This document shows positions 25,594 to 34,636 of a DNA stretch of 64,000 bases, one piece after another (the stretch's first letter is position 1; each line of letters starts with the position of its first letter). The translations under genes and the position numbers were made by a program. Source of the DNA: Pleurocapsa minor GSE-CHR-MK 17-07R. Lineage in GTDB: Bacteria; Chloroflexota; Anaerolineae; Aggregatilineales; Phototrophicaceae. Where the stretch lies: positions 186,001-250,000 of the forward strand of contig JAHHHY010000009.1 of assembly GCA_019359125.1 (NCBI GenBank). Reading direction: 5' to 3'. Under the pieces are notes generated by a model. It saw nothing but the letters and a program-made list of their open reading frames with translations. It was not told the DNA's origin and did no database searches.

Positions 25594-28314
25594 TCAGCCG
25601 GTCGTGCCCAGGCCGTTGGCAATCGCGTTGACGGTTTGCAGCAGGCGGGTGAGCAGGGCGGGCGTCTTTTCAGCGCGCCATTCGCCCAGCAGGGCGATCT
25701 GCTGCAAGTGCAGCCGGTGCAGCGGCGCCCGCCTGAAGCTGATTTCCGCCGCGACATTGGGCCGTTTTTCCAGCAGCGACCCGTCATACAGCAGCTCAAG
25801 CTGTTCGCGTGTCAGCGCGTACTCGTCAAGGATGTGCCCCAGCAGGCGGTCGCGCAGGGCGGCGTCCTGCACCATGCCTGCATACAGCCCCATCAGCTCC
25901 GGGCTGGCCTGCATCAGGCTGGTGGCCGCGCTGCTGATGACCTGGTGCAGCGTGGGCCAGTCGAAGACCTGCTGGCGCAGCAGCGCATAGGCGTTCGGCT
26001 CGGTCGCCTGCAAGGCCTGCAAGGCGGTCCCCAGTCCATACCAGCCAGACAGGAAATAGCGCGACTGGCTCCAGCTGAACACCCACGGGATCGCGCGCAG
26101 GTCGGCCAGGGAATGCTGGCCGGTGCGCCGCGATGGCCGCGAGCCGATGCCGCTTGACTCAATCACGTCGATGGGCGTCGCCTGCCGATAGAAGGCGATG
26201 AAGCCCTCCTGATTCAGCAACGCCTGATATTTATCGCGGCTGAGCTGGGCCAGCCGGGTCATGGCTGGCTCCAGCGGACGGGCGCTGGCTTCCGGGAACT
26301 GATCGAGCATGGAGGTGCGCAGGGTGCCCGACAGCAGCAGCTCCAGGTTGTGCGCCGCCGTTTGCAGATTGGCATAGTTGCGCGCGATGACCTCGCCCTG
26401 TTCGGTCAGGCGCAGGTCGCCCCGCAGGGCAGTCTGTGGCAGGGCGCGCAGGAAGCGGTGCGTCGGGCCGCCGCCACGGCTGCCAGAGCCGCCGCGCCCA
26501 TGGAAGAAGCGGACGCGCACGTTTTCATCCACGCCCACGGCTGCCAGCGCGCGCTGGGCCAGATGCAGACCCCAGATGCTGGCCAGCGTGCCGCCGTCTT
26601 TGTTGCTGTCGCTGTAGCCCACCATCACCTGCTGCACCGGCGTTTCCGGCGCGCCCTGCTGATATGACAGGCTGCGTTTGGTCAGCGGGTGACGCAGGAA
26701 GGTTTGCAGGATTTCCGGGCTGTGTTCCAGGTCGTCGATGGTCTCGAACAGCGGCACCACCGGAAGCTGGCACACCATGCCTTCGGGCGTGGCGATCATC
26801 AGGCCGGCCTCACGCGCCAGCAGATAGACCACCAGCAGGTCAGACACATCGCGCGTCATGCTCACGATCAGCGCGCCCAGCCCGGCCGCGCCTTCCGTGC
26901 GAATAGTCTCCGCCAGCACGCGATAGCAATCGAGCACGGCGGATGCCTGCGGCCCCAGCGGGGTATTGGGCAGGGTGAACGGGCGCGGCTGTCTCAGCTC
27001 GGCTTCAAGGAAGGCGCGCCGTTTGGCTTCGTCCCAGGTCTCGAAATCGGCATCGGCCAGCCCGCCAGCCGCCAGAATCTGCCCGACGGCCAGGTCGTGA
27101 AACTGGCTGTTCTGGCGGATATCGAGCACGGCCAGGTGAAAGCCGAAGCTGTCGACCATGCGCATGATCGGCAGCACATCGGCATCGGCCAGCCGACGCG
27201 CCCCGATGGACACCAGGCTGTCGTACAGCCGATGCAGGTCGGCGGCCAATGCCCCCGCGGTCGGGTAATCCGTGTTTGTCGGGTCGCTGTCGGGCAGGCG
27301 CTCCAGCATCATGGTGACGGCCTGGCGCCACGGTTCGTCCGGATTGCGCTGTAATGCGTGTGCCATGTCCGCGCCATACTGTTCTGCGGCCTGCGTAATC
27401 CAGGCGCTCAGGTCGGCCGGCACAGGCTGGGTGAAGCGCGACAGGCTCAGCTTGCGCGCCAGGCTGGTGAGCTGTTCGCGCAGCAGGCCCAGCGCCTCCA
27501 TGCGCAGGTCATGCAGCGTCTGCCGGGTGGTCCCTGCTGTCACCAGTGGATGCCCGTCCCGGTCGCCGCCCACCCAGGTGCCAAAGGTGATGCGCGGCCA
27601 GTGGTCCGGCCCGGCCAGCAGCGCCGGGTCAAAGCCGGCCTCCACCCAGGCCTGCATCAGCCGCTGATCCAGCAGCTCCAGCACTTTCGGGAAAATGCGG
27701 CGCAGGTAATAGACCACGTTGCGCACTTCCGTGGCGACATCCGGCTTCTCCAGATAAATCTCGCCGGTGCGCCACAGCCGCTCCAGCGCCGTCCTGATAT
27801 TGTCGCGGATGGCGCGCTTCTCGTGCGGCGTCCACATCTGGTTCTCAAGCTGCACAAGCTGGAGATATAAGTACCGGTGCTGCTCCAGCACGGTATAGCG
27901 TTTCGCCTCGGTGGGATGCGCGGTCAGGACTGGCTCAATGTGCAGACCGGTGACTTCGTCGGCCACCTGCTGGTCGGGCAGGCCAGCCTGTTTCAGCGCA
28001 TGCAGCGTCTGGCTCCACAGGCCGGAAAACTGGCTGACGGCATCGTGTTTTTCAAGCTGGCGGCGGAATTGCACGACCGCATTTTCCTCGACCAGGTTGA
28101 GCATCTGGAACGCGATCGAATAGGCCTGAATCCAGCGCAGGTCGTCCAGCGCTGCCGGATCGACGGATGCCCGGCCATCATCCTGCCAGGGCAGCGCATC
28201 GGCCAGCGCTTCATCCCCGGTTTCCGACAGCACTTCCCGGAAACACTGCATCACGAAGCGCAGGTCAGCATCGACTTTATCAAAATCGCTGGTCTTGGAG
28301 CTGGAAAGCAGCAT
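25594..28314 (-). CDS. ppc: Phosphoenolpyruvate carboxylase
   Basis: Carboxylates PEP to oxaloacetate (anaplerosis), cytoplasmic homotetramer. The 906-aa protein has VLTAHPTEA with the catalytic His near residue 133, FGTWVGGDRDGHP, the GYSDSNKDGG segment, the FHGRGGSGSRGGGPTH loop carrying the essential arginines and EQGEVI; the C-terminus NAIANGLGTTG replaces the usual GMRNTG end. The ORF track begins 25 codons earlier, but the ATG for MLLSSSK has AGGAAAGG six bases upstream. A minus-strand hairpin plus T-run lies about 100 bases upstream, and a TetR gene follows. Confidence 0.97.
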   Translation of the reverse strand: MLLSSSKTSDFDKVDADLRFVMQCFREVLSETGDEALADALPWQDDGRASVDPAALDDLRWIQAYSIAFQMLNLVEENAVVQFRRQLEKHDAVSQFSGLWSQTLHALKQAGLPDQQVADEVTGLHIEPVLTAHPTEAKRYTVLEQHRYLYLQLVQLENQMWTPHEKRAIRDNIRTALERLWRTGEIYLEKPDVATEVRNVVYYLRRIFPKVLELLDQRLMQAWVEAGFDPALLAGPDHWPRITFGTWVGGDRDGHPLVTAGTTRQTLHDLRMEALGLLREQLTSLARKLSLSRFTQPVPADLSAWITQAAEQYGADMAHALQRNPDEPWRQAVTMMLERLPDSDPTNTDYPTAGALAADLHRLYDSLVSIGARRLADADVLPIMRMVDSFGFHLAVLDIRQNSQFHDLAVGQILAAGGLADADFETWDEAKRRAFLEAELRQPRPFTLPNTPLGPQASAVLDCYRVLAETIRTEGAAGLGALIVSMTRDVSDLLVVYLLAREAGLMIATPEGMVCQLPVVPLFETIDDLEHSPEILQTFLRHPLTKRSLSYQQGAPETPVQQVMVGYSDSNKDGGTLASIWGLHLAQRALAAVGVDENVRVRFFHGRGGSGSRGGGPTHRFLRALPQTALRGDLRLTEQGEVIARNYANLQTAAHNLELLLSGTLRTSMLDQFPEASARPLEPAMTRLAQLSRDKYQALLNQEGFIAFYRQATPIDVIESSGIGSRPSRRTGQHSLADLRAIPWVFSWSQSRYFLSGWYGLGTALQALQATEPNAYALLRQQVFDWPTLHQVISSAATSLMQASPELMGLYAGMVQDAALRDRLLGHILDEYALTREQLELLYDGSLLEKRPNVAAEISFRRAPLHRLHLQQIALLGEWRAEKTPALLTRLLQTVNAIANGLGTTG

Positions 28315-28414
28315 GCGAAACCTTTCCTGATTCAGCTGATAGGCAGATAGTACCACCGCATCCCGCGTGTGTATGGGGCAGTGCATCATTTTTCAGCGGG
28401 CAGTGTAACAAAAA

Positions 28415-28450
28415 ATCGCCCCGTCGTGTTGTTAAATACGACGGGGCGAT
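28415..28450 (-). terminator. Terminator-like hairpin in the ppc leader
   Basis: ATCGCCCCGTCG and CGACGGGGCGAT form a perfect 12-bp stem with a 12-base loop. On the minus strand it is followed by TTTTTGTTAC. It lies 100 bases upstream of ppc, so it either stops transcription coming through the GH16 gene in antisense or attenuates ppc. Confidence 0.8.
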
Positions 28451-28522
28451 GCGCGAAGCTGCCGGGCCCAAGCTATACTCTCATCGGTCGTGCCGCCATA
28501 TATACCATTCTGGAGCCAAGCA

Positions 28523-29341
28523 TTGAGCACAGCAGATTTTCCTGCCAATCCCCTGCATAAGCCGGGGTATGTCCTGGAATTCAACGATGCGTTTGAAGGG
28601 CCAGCCATCGATACGGCCAAATGGGTGCCGTATTATCTGCCCCAGTGGAGCTCGCGCGCGCAGACAGCCCCGCGCCACAGCTTCGGACCGGGCGGCTTCG
28701 CGCTGCATATCGACGTCGATCAGCCGCCGTGGTGCCCCGAATTTGACGGGCAGGTCAAATGTTCATCGATTCAGACGGGCGTGTATTCCGGGCCGGTGGG
28801 CAGTACCGCCGGGCAGCACGGCCTGCGCCTGAACGCGATCGTGCGCGAGGCCCAGCCGACGATCCGCACATACACGCCGCAGTACGGCTATTTTGAGGTG
28901 CGCTGCCGGGCGGTGGCTGCTCAGGGCAACGTCTCGGCATTGTGGATGATCGGCTTCGAGGAAAATCCGGTCGAGTCGGGCGAGATCGCTATCTTCGAGG
29001 TGTTTGGCGAACACGCGACGCCGACCCAGTCCGAGGTGCGTTACGGGGTGCATCCGTGGCAGGATGACGCGCTGAAAGATGAATTTTACCGCGAGGTGCT
29101 GTCGTTCGATGCGACCGCGTTCCATATTTACGCGGCGGAATGGACGCCCACGCACATCGATTTTTACATCGACAACGTCAAACGCCAGACCATCCGGCAG
29201 TCGCCCGCCTACCCGATGCAGTTCATGCTTGGCCTGTATGAATTACCGGGCGCGGCGCACGATTCGGCGGCCTATCCGAAGCGTTTCGTGGTCGATTATT
29301 TCCGGGGCTACCAGTCGGTCGGCGGATACCAACAGGGCTGA
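28523..29341 (+). CDS. GH16-like (beta-glucanase fold) protein
   Basis: 272-aa beta-jelly-roll protein of the glycoside hydrolase 16 type: YVLEFNDAFEGPAIDTAKW at the N-terminus, YGYFEVRCRAVAAQGNVSALW in the core and FHIYAAEWTPTHIDFYID near the end. The catalytic motif, usually E-I-D-I-x-E, reads EIAIFE, with the middle Asp replaced by Ala; both Glu are kept. No signal peptide is seen. TTG 28523 has TGGAG seven bases upstream; the track's GTG at 28490 lacks one. Activity is doubtful; a binding or altered-specificity role is possible. Confidence 0.82.
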   Translation: MSTADFPANPLHKPGYVLEFNDAFEGPAIDTAKWVPYYLPQWSSRAQTAPRHSFGPGGFALHIDVDQPPWCPEFDGQVKCSSIQTGVYSGPVGSTAGQHGLRLNAIVREAQPTIRTYTPQYGYFEVRCRAVAAQGNVSALWMIGFEENPVESGEIAIFEVFGEHATPTQSEVRYGVHPWQDDALKDEFYREVLSFDATAFHIYAAEWTPTHIDFYIDNVKRQTIRQSPAYPMQFMLGLYELPGAAHDSAAYPKRFVVDYFRGYQSVGGYQQG

Positions 29342-29346
29342 GGGCA

Positions 29347-29715
29347 TCAACCGGCGAAATCGGCACTAGTGCGCAGGATGGTCACGCCCACGCTGTCGGT
29401 GAAGCGCAGCGCGCCCGGCTTTTCCAGGCGCACTTCGATCTTGGGCACGCCGCACTCGACAACGGCCAGCCGCGCGATGCTGGTCGCCAGCGCCTCGACG
29501 GTGTTGTAGCTGGACGCCTCGACATGGGCGATCACGGCTTTGTTCACCGTGCGATAGTTCAGGATATCGGCCGGGTCGTCGGTGACGCCGCCCTTGCGCA
29601 GGTCGGTGAACAGGGTCATGTGGATAATGACATCCTGCTTGTTGCGCCGTTCTTCGGGGTTGAAGCCGATGATGCAGCGCAGGCGCAGCGCGCGTATCTC
29701 GATGCGGTCTTCCAT
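29347..29715 (-). CDS. folB: Dihydroneopterin aldolase
   Basis: Folate biosynthesis enzyme converting 7,8-dihydroneopterin to 6-hydroxymethyl-dihydropterin and glycolaldehyde. The 122-aa length is normal. Family motifs are LRCIIGFNPEERRNKQDV (catalytic Glu region), ILNYRTVNKAV and YNTVEALATSIARLAV; the C-terminal KPGALRFTDSVGV contains the usual K-P-x-A active-site segment. It starts three bases after the lycopene cyclase stop, so the two are an operon although their pathways differ. Confidence 0.92.
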   Translation of the reverse strand: MEDRIEIRALRLRCIIGFNPEERRNKQDVIIHMTLFTDLRKGGVTDDPADILNYRTVNKAVIAHVEASSYNTVEALATSIARLAVVECGVPKIEVRLEKPGALRFTDSVGVTILRTSADFAG

Positions 29716-29718
29716 GGC

Positions 29719-30540
29719 TTATTCGGCCTTTCCGGTGGCTGCGTCATCGACGCTGGGGGGCAGGTATTTGCGCAGGAAGGCCGGCACGCGCTCGCGGCTC
29801 TGTTTGCTCAGCACGAGCGTCATGCCCACGGCGATCAGCACGTTGGTGAGCAGGAAGAACAGGCCTTCTTCCAGCGGCAGGCCGTTGCCCACGTCCACAT
29901 TGACCGTCTTCGACGGATTGATCTTCCAGGTGCCGCTTTCAATGGCCAGCGAGTCGCTGAGTGCCAGATACAGGGTAGACGGCACGAAGCCCAGCGCGAC
30001 CAGCTTCTTGTGCTGCCACAGGATGTCGCCGCCGAAGGCCGTCTGGAACATGATCGGCAGCAGCGCCCACGTCAGCGTGAGCGTGAGGTAGGTGCGCGAC
30101 TTTGGCCCGCGGATCAGGTTCCACGTGCTCCACAACCAGACAGCGCCCAGCGTCGCCGTCAGCATGAAGCGGATCAGCAGCGGGTTGGCAGGTTTGTTTT
30201 TGTTGAGGGGCAGCCAGCGCATCAGCGTCAGCATCCACGAGCCGGTGAGCAGCGTCTGCACGACGAAAAAGGTGTATTCCTCAATGGGTACATAGCCCAG
30301 CACGATGCCGGTGACCAGCTTGCGGTCGTACCACCACACCTTCGTGCGCACGAGATAATTGTCCCACGGGGTGGTCCATGCGACCGCGACGGTGACCAGG
30401 CCGGTGAGCGCGGCTTTGGGCGACAGCCCGCGAAATTCACCCGGTTCGCGCTTGCCGCGCCTGCGATCCCACCATCCAAGAATGCTCAGCAGCGTCAGCG
30501 GGATCATGACGAAGCGCAGCAGAAAGCCAAAGTATTTCAT
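29719..30540 (-). CDS. Lycopene cyclase-domain membrane protein
   Basis: 273-aa integral membrane protein with about seven hydrophobic segments and two lycopene-cyclase-domain repeats, as in the bacterial/archaeal CrtYc-CrtYd fusion. Repeat 1 has TPWDNYLVRTKVWWY and LGYVPIEEYTFFVVQTLL; repeat 2 has IEEGLFF-like LPLEEGLFFLLTNVLI. The paired P-x-E-E motifs are the family's active-site acidic residues. It would close the ends of lycopene to make beta-type carotenoids; no other carotenoid gene is in the window. Confidence 0.87.
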   Translation of the reverse strand: MKYFGFLLRFVMIPLTLLSILGWWDRRRGKREPGEFRGLSPKAALTGLVTVAVAWTTPWDNYLVRTKVWWYDRKLVTGIVLGYVPIEEYTFFVVQTLLTGSWMLTLMRWLPLNKNKPANPLLIRFMLTATLGAVWLWSTWNLIRGPKSRTYLTLTLTWALLPIMFQTAFGGDILWQHKKLVALGFVPSTLYLALSDSLAIESGTWKINPSKTVNVDVGNGLPLEEGLFFLLTNVLIAVGMTLVLSKQSRERVPAFLRKYLPPSVDDAATGKAE

Positions 30541-30642
30541 GCGGGTTTATGTCCTGTGTGCGCCGCTAACTATACCTGCACTTCACCTTCACGAGGGGGT
30601 TTCCTAAGCGGGCCTTAATTCCACGCGCCCATAGGCATCAAC

Positions 30643-30828
30643 GATAATTTGAACCGCCAAGGCGCAAAGAGCGCCAAGGTTTGAAGATAGAAGCCATCGG
30701 GTGTCCAACAGTCAGACCCACCGCCTGGAATATGGGGCAATGTTTACAGTGTTGCCAGTTATTCCCTGTGTCTTGGCGTCATGGCGGTTCATCGCTCTTT
30801 TGCATTCTAAAGGTAAGGCCTATTCGCC
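30643..30828. repeat. Dispersed repeat, family B copy 1
   Basis: About 186 bases from GATAATTTGAACCGCCAAGG to GGTAAGGCCTATTCGCC. Imperfect inverted ends (AACCGCCAAGGCGC and TTGGCGTCATGGCGGTT) enclose the conserved middle GTCAGACCCACC and CAATGTTTAC. Copies occur at 55570-55782 and, truncated, at 36394-36490. The right end overlaps the last codons of the sbcD gene. Confidence 0.85.
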
Positions 30829-32082
30829 GGTTTTCTGGTCAAAGCGGGCGGCGAAAATGGCGTCGGCCAACGTGTGCAGGGCCTGGCGTGTGCCCTCGTC
30901 AAATTCACGCGCCAGCAGATGGCGCTCCAGCAGGTCCTGGTCGCTGAGCTGTTCCGGGCTGGTGCCGAGGCGGGCACGCTGCGTCCGCTCGATATCCGGC
31001 TTGAGCGAGGCGATCACATGCGCGCCGCCGCGTTTCAGCGCATCGCGCACGCTGCCTTCGTCAAACAGCGCGGCCGATTCAGGCGTCAGACGCACCTGGA
31101 TGCGCACCACGGCATCGCGCACATTGGTCCGCTCGATCTGGTCGACCATCTCGGCGGTCGGCGTCTCACTCTCGCGCAGGTCGGCATTTAGCGTGACGAA
31201 CGGCCGCGCATCCACCTGATGAAAGGCCCAGGTGGTGGCATTTCGCGCCAGCTCGACCATGCAGAAGCCTTTGGTGTCGGCCTCCTCGCCAAAGTCGATG
31301 CGCTCGAAGCTGCCGCTGTACACGACCGGCGGGGTGCCCGGCCTGCCATGCGTCAGATTCTGGTGCTTGTGGATATGCCCCAGCGCCACGTAGTCCCAGC
31401 GGGCATCGGCCAGTACGCTCAGCGGCACCTCGATATCGCGCCCCAGCATGATCTGCCGTTCGCTGCCGGTCACCGCGCCCTGCACCGTGAAATGGCCGGT
31501 CAGCAGGCGTGGCACCTCCGGCCCGACAGCATCGGCCTCCTCGGCCAGTTCTTCCAGGCGCATGCCCAGGTTGTGCTGCACCATCTGGTCAATCTGCGCG
31601 ATCGACAGGCCAGCGGTGGCCGCGCCGTCCATCAGGCGCTGGCGCACGGGATAGGGCGCGCAGCCCACGGCGACCGGCCCGCGCGCGGTCTCGACCACAT
31701 GCAGCTCAAACGTGTTGGCCAGCATGACATTGGGCACGCGCAGGGTGTCGTAGATTTCCACACTGCTGGCCTTGCGGTCCTGCTGCGGCAGGTCATGGTT
31801 GCCCTCCAGCAGGATGACCGGCGCCAGCGCGCTCAGGTCGCGCATGCGAAAGGCAAATTCGCGCTGCTGGGTGGGCGTGGGCGTGCGCGTCTTGAAAGCA
31901 TCGCCCGCGAAAATAATCAGGTCGACGCCGTGTTCCTGCACAAACGCGATGATATCGTCCAGCCGATGCAGGAAATCGAGCAGGCGCGTGTTCATGCCGG
32001 TAGCGGGGTCGATGCGCCCGTGCGTCTCGATGCCAATGTGGGCGTCTGCGAAGTGCAGCACGCGGATGGGTGGGCGGGTCAT
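30820..32082 (-). CDS. sbcD: SbcD-like DNA repair exonuclease (Mre11 family)
   Basis: Metallophosphoesterase subunit of the SbcCD nuclease, which trims hairpins and protein-blocked DNA ends. The 420-aa protein shows the metal motifs FADAHIG (D-x-H), FAGDAF (GD), LLEGNHDLP (GNHD), LLTGHFTV (GH) and ALGHIHKH (GHxH) in order. The C-terminal 130 residues are the capping/SbcC-contact region. No sbcC lies next to it; the upstream 220 bases hold no gene. Its 3' end reads into repeat B. Confidence 0.93.
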   Translation of the reverse strand: MTRPPIRVLHFADAHIGIETHGRIDPATGMNTRLLDFLHRLDDIIAFVQEHGVDLIIFAGDAFKTRTPTPTQQREFAFRMRDLSALAPVILLEGNHDLPQQDRKASSVEIYDTLRVPNVMLANTFELHVVETARGPVAVGCAPYPVRQRLMDGAATAGLSIAQIDQMVQHNLGMRLEELAEEADAVGPEVPRLLTGHFTVQGAVTGSERQIMLGRDIEVPLSVLADARWDYVALGHIHKHQNLTHGRPGTPPVVYSGSFERIDFGEEADTKGFCMVELARNATTWAFHQVDARPFVTLNADLRESETPTAEMVDQIERTNVRDAVVRIQVRLTPESAALFDEGSVRDALKRGGAHVIASLKPDIERTQRARLGTSPEQLSDQDLLERHLLAREFDEGTRQALHTLADAIFAARFDQKTGE

Positions 32083-32304
32083 GGGGCAGAGTACTCCCGT
32101 TCGGAGTGTGTCATAGTGCCGTTCAGTGTACCTGAATTGGGCGGGCAGGTGCTATATGAGAGGTGAGTAATGCTTTTGCGCGCGGCTGGGCCAGAAGTGG
32201 TATGCTACGGATAATATTAACAGTGTCTTTGCGACGTTAAAGGCCGTTATTCGTATACGACATAACCCTTTTGACCGTGGCTGTGCACACGGTGGACAAC
32301 GATT

Positions 32305-32970
32305 ATGAACTCTGTGGCTTCATCTGTACCCCATCCCCCAACCACGACAACCCCGCTGGCCCCCACGCGGCGCAGTGACATCACCCGCTGGCTGGTGAAG
32401 ACCCCGCTGCTGGCCTATCGCCTGGGCCTGGCCGAGCCGCTGGACATGCTGCACCTGCTGGTGCTCTCGACCACGCGCTCCAGCGGCATCACGCGCCACA
32501 CCGCGCTGGAATATCGCGCCCACGGCAACCGGCTGTATGTGATCTCGACCCGTGGTGACCGCGCCGGCTGGGCGGTCAATGCCATCGCACAGCCGGCCGT
32601 GACCGTGCAGCGCGGGGGCAAGACGTTCGCGGCCTGCATGGAACGGGTGACGCACACCGGCGAAGCCCTGATGGCGCTGCGCCTGTTTCACGGCACCGGC
32701 CCGTTTGTGTATGACACCGTGTTTACGCCGATGCAGTCGCTGCGCGGACGCGATGCCGTGACCGAGCGCGACCTGCCGCGCATTACCGCTCAATATGCTA
32801 TCTTCCGGATTATCCCGCAGCCGGATATGCCGCTGCCGCTGTCTCCGCTGGCCGATGACCTCCGCTGGGTGCTGCCTGTGGCAGGCCTGGCGACTGTCGC
32901 GCTGGGTGCGCTGGCCGCCCTGGCATTTGCCGTGCGCGGCTGGTCCCGCCGCGGGGATCAGCTTGGCTAG
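32305..32970 (+). CDS. F420-dependent nitroreductase-fold protein with C-terminal TM helix
   Basis: Split beta-barrel flavin/deazaflavin-binding family (Ddn/FDOR-like), 221 aa. The core is MLHLLVLSTTRSSGITRHTALEYRAHG followed by LYVISTRGDRAGWAVNAIAQ, matching the S-x-G-R-K-S-G and R-x-x-W pattern of F420H2-dependent oxidoreductases. A single hydrophobic helix (WVLPVAGLATVALGALAALAFAV) near the C-terminus would anchor it in the membrane, which is not standard for the family. The next gene starts three bases after its stop. Confidence 0.8.
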   Translation: MNSVASSVPHPPTTTTPLAPTRRSDITRWLVKTPLLAYRLGLAEPLDMLHLLVLSTTRSSGITRHTALEYRAHGNRLYVISTRGDRAGWAVNAIAQPAVTVQRGGKTFAACMERVTHTGEALMALRLFHGTGPFVYDTVFTPMQSLRGRDAVTERDLPRITAQYAIFRIIPQPDMPLPLSPLADDLRWVLPVAGLATVALGALAALAFAVRGWSRRGDQLG

Positions 32971-32973
32971 GCG

Positions 32974-33660
32974 ATGACCGTTTCGCCCGAGGCCTTATCC
33001 CGCCCAAACAACCGCTGGCTGCATCACGTCATGCGCGCGCTGGTGCAGGTGCATCCGCCGGTCACGCTGATGGTGGGCGCGCCGCCTGATGTGTGCGTGC
33101 GCACGCTGGCCACAGCCGCCAAACCGAGCACGTCGCGCCTGCATCACCGCGATCTGTTTCAGGAAGGCCGCCGCTACTACATCCAGCCGCGCGACGACGG
33201 CTTCCGCATGATTACCGATACGCGCGTGTTCTGGGGCAGCAGACGCCAGCGCACGCCGGCGGTGGTCGTGCTGTATGGGCAGGTCAGCGCGGCGGGCACA
33301 GACGACAGCCTGTCGATCCTGCGCCTGCGTGCGCGCATGAAGCCGACCGCCATGCTGACCGCGCTGGCGATGCCGCTGTTTATCGCCTGGATTCTGACCT
33401 ATATGCCGTGGGGCGCACCGCTGATCGTTTTTCTGATCACCGTGCTGGTGGGGCTGTCCTGGCTGGGCACGCGCTTCAATGCCGCGTTCCAGGCCAACGA
33501 GATGGTGTATTTCGTGCGCACCGTGCTGGACGATCTGCCGCAGGCGAATATCATCGCGCTCAGCCCTGCCCCCGCCCCCGATGTGATTGTGTCGCAGCAG
33601 GCCCCGCCAGTCGCTGATTTTCAGCGCGAATGGGAACGCACCTACGGCGAGTCGTCCTGA
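32974..33660 (+). CDS. Unknown protein with two membrane helices
   Basis: Not recognised. The 228-aa protein has a basic N-terminal half with a YYIQPRDDGFRMITDTRVFWG segment, two close hydrophobic helices (LTALAMPLFIAWILTYM and LIVFLITVLVGLSWLG, residues ~122-162) and a soluble C-terminal tail ending in REWERTYGESS. The hairpin-like helix pair with flanking soluble parts could be a membrane-tethered adaptor. It is co-transcribed with the F420-type protein and is followed by a shared terminator, so the two may act together. Confidence 0.7.
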   Translation: MTVSPEALSRPNNRWLHHVMRALVQVHPPVTLMVGAPPDVCVRTLATAAKPSTSRLHHRDLFQEGRRYYIQPRDDGFRMITDTRVFWGSRRQRTPAVVVLYGQVSAAGTDDSLSILRLRARMKPTAMLTALAMPLFIAWILTYMPWGAPLIVFLITVLVGLSWLGTRFNAAFQANEMVYFVRTVLDDLPQANIIALSPAPAPDVIVSQQAPPVADFQREWERTYGESS

Positions 33661-33696
33661 CGCGGGTGTGATCCCGCGGGTGCAGGGCAGGCAAGA

Positions 33697-33729
33697 AAAA
33701 AGGCGCATCCGTGATGGACGCGCCTTTTT
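33697..33729. terminator. Bidirectional intrinsic terminator
   Basis: AAAAAGGCGC and GCGCCTTTTT form a perfect 10-bp stem with a 13-base loop. The A- and T-runs in the stem let it work both ways, ending the + operon (32305-33660) and the rpsD transcript from the other side. Confidence 0.9.
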
Positions 33730-33755
33730 GATGTGGCGTTGTGGCTGCCTGCGAA

Positions 33756-34382
33756 TTACGCCAGGCGGTTGTAGAATTCGACGACCAGCTGTTCGGTCAC
33801 CGGGGTGGGGATTTCGGCGCGTTCGGGCAGGGCGGTGAAGGTGGCGCTGGCGCTGGCCTTGTCCACCGAGAGGTAGCTCAGGTTATAGACCTGGCTTTCC
33901 ATGCTCTCCACGACGTGCACGTTCTTGCGCATGCGCTCAGCGACGCTGATCACCATGCCAGGATTCGCCTGGAATGACGGCAGGTCGACACGGGCACCGT
34001 CGACATTGACGTGGCCGTGCTTGACGAGCTGGCGGGCAGCCCAGATGGTGGCCGCGAAACCGGCGCGGTACACCAGGTTGTCGAGGCGGCGTTCCAGCAG
34101 GCGCAGCATGTTCTCGCCGGTGTTGCCACTCTGGCGGCGTGCGCGCATGAAGTAACGGCGCATCTGCGACTCGCGGATGTTATAGATGTATGCCAGCTTC
34201 TGCTTCTCGTTCAGCTGCAGGCCATAGTCGCTGCGGCGGCCACTGCGGAAGGTCTTGTCCTTGCCGTGGTCTCCCGGGGGATAGCCGCGCTTTTCCATGA
34301 TGCGCTGATACTTGGGACGCGGAACCAGCACCTCGCCGAAGCGGCGCTGAACTCTAGCTTTTGGTCCGTGATACGATGCCAT
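33756..34382 (-). CDS. rpsD: 30S ribosomal protein S4
   Basis: Primary 16S rRNA-binding protein of the small subunit, 208 aa. The N-terminus [17 protein letters not shown] lacks the zinc cysteines, so it is the zinc-free type. The S4 RNA-binding domain is clear: [31 protein letters not shown]. It stands alone rather than in the alpha operon with rpsM/rpsK/rpoA. The 250 bases upstream, shared with a divergent gene, hold no feature I can name with confidence. Confidence 0.97.
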   Translation of the reverse strand: MASYHGPKARVQRRFGEVLVPRPKYQRIMEKRGYPPGDHGKDKTFRSGRRSDYGLQLNEKQKLAYIYNIRESQMRRYFMRARRQSGNTGENMLRLLERRLDNLVYRAGFAATIWAARQLVKHGHVNVDGARVDLPSFQANPGMVISVAERMRKNVHVVESMESQVYNLSYLSVDKASASATFTALPERAEIPTPVTEQLVVEFYNRLA

Positions 34383-34636
34383 GTACTCAAACCTCGGTAA
34401 TATCGAAATCGGCGCGGCACAGATGTTCCGCGAGAATCTGCTCTCAAAACTGATGATGCATCATACAACCCGCCAAAATGAATTTCTAGGGTGACTTGCC
34501 AAATGATGCGTCAGGCTGTTTTTGCCTGTCTTACAGACATCATGACACTCTGACAATACTGATCGCAGACTTTGTATTTCGCGGATCAAAACACGTGATA
34601 TAGTGTAGGAAAAATGCCCGATTCGGAGCGGTAACT

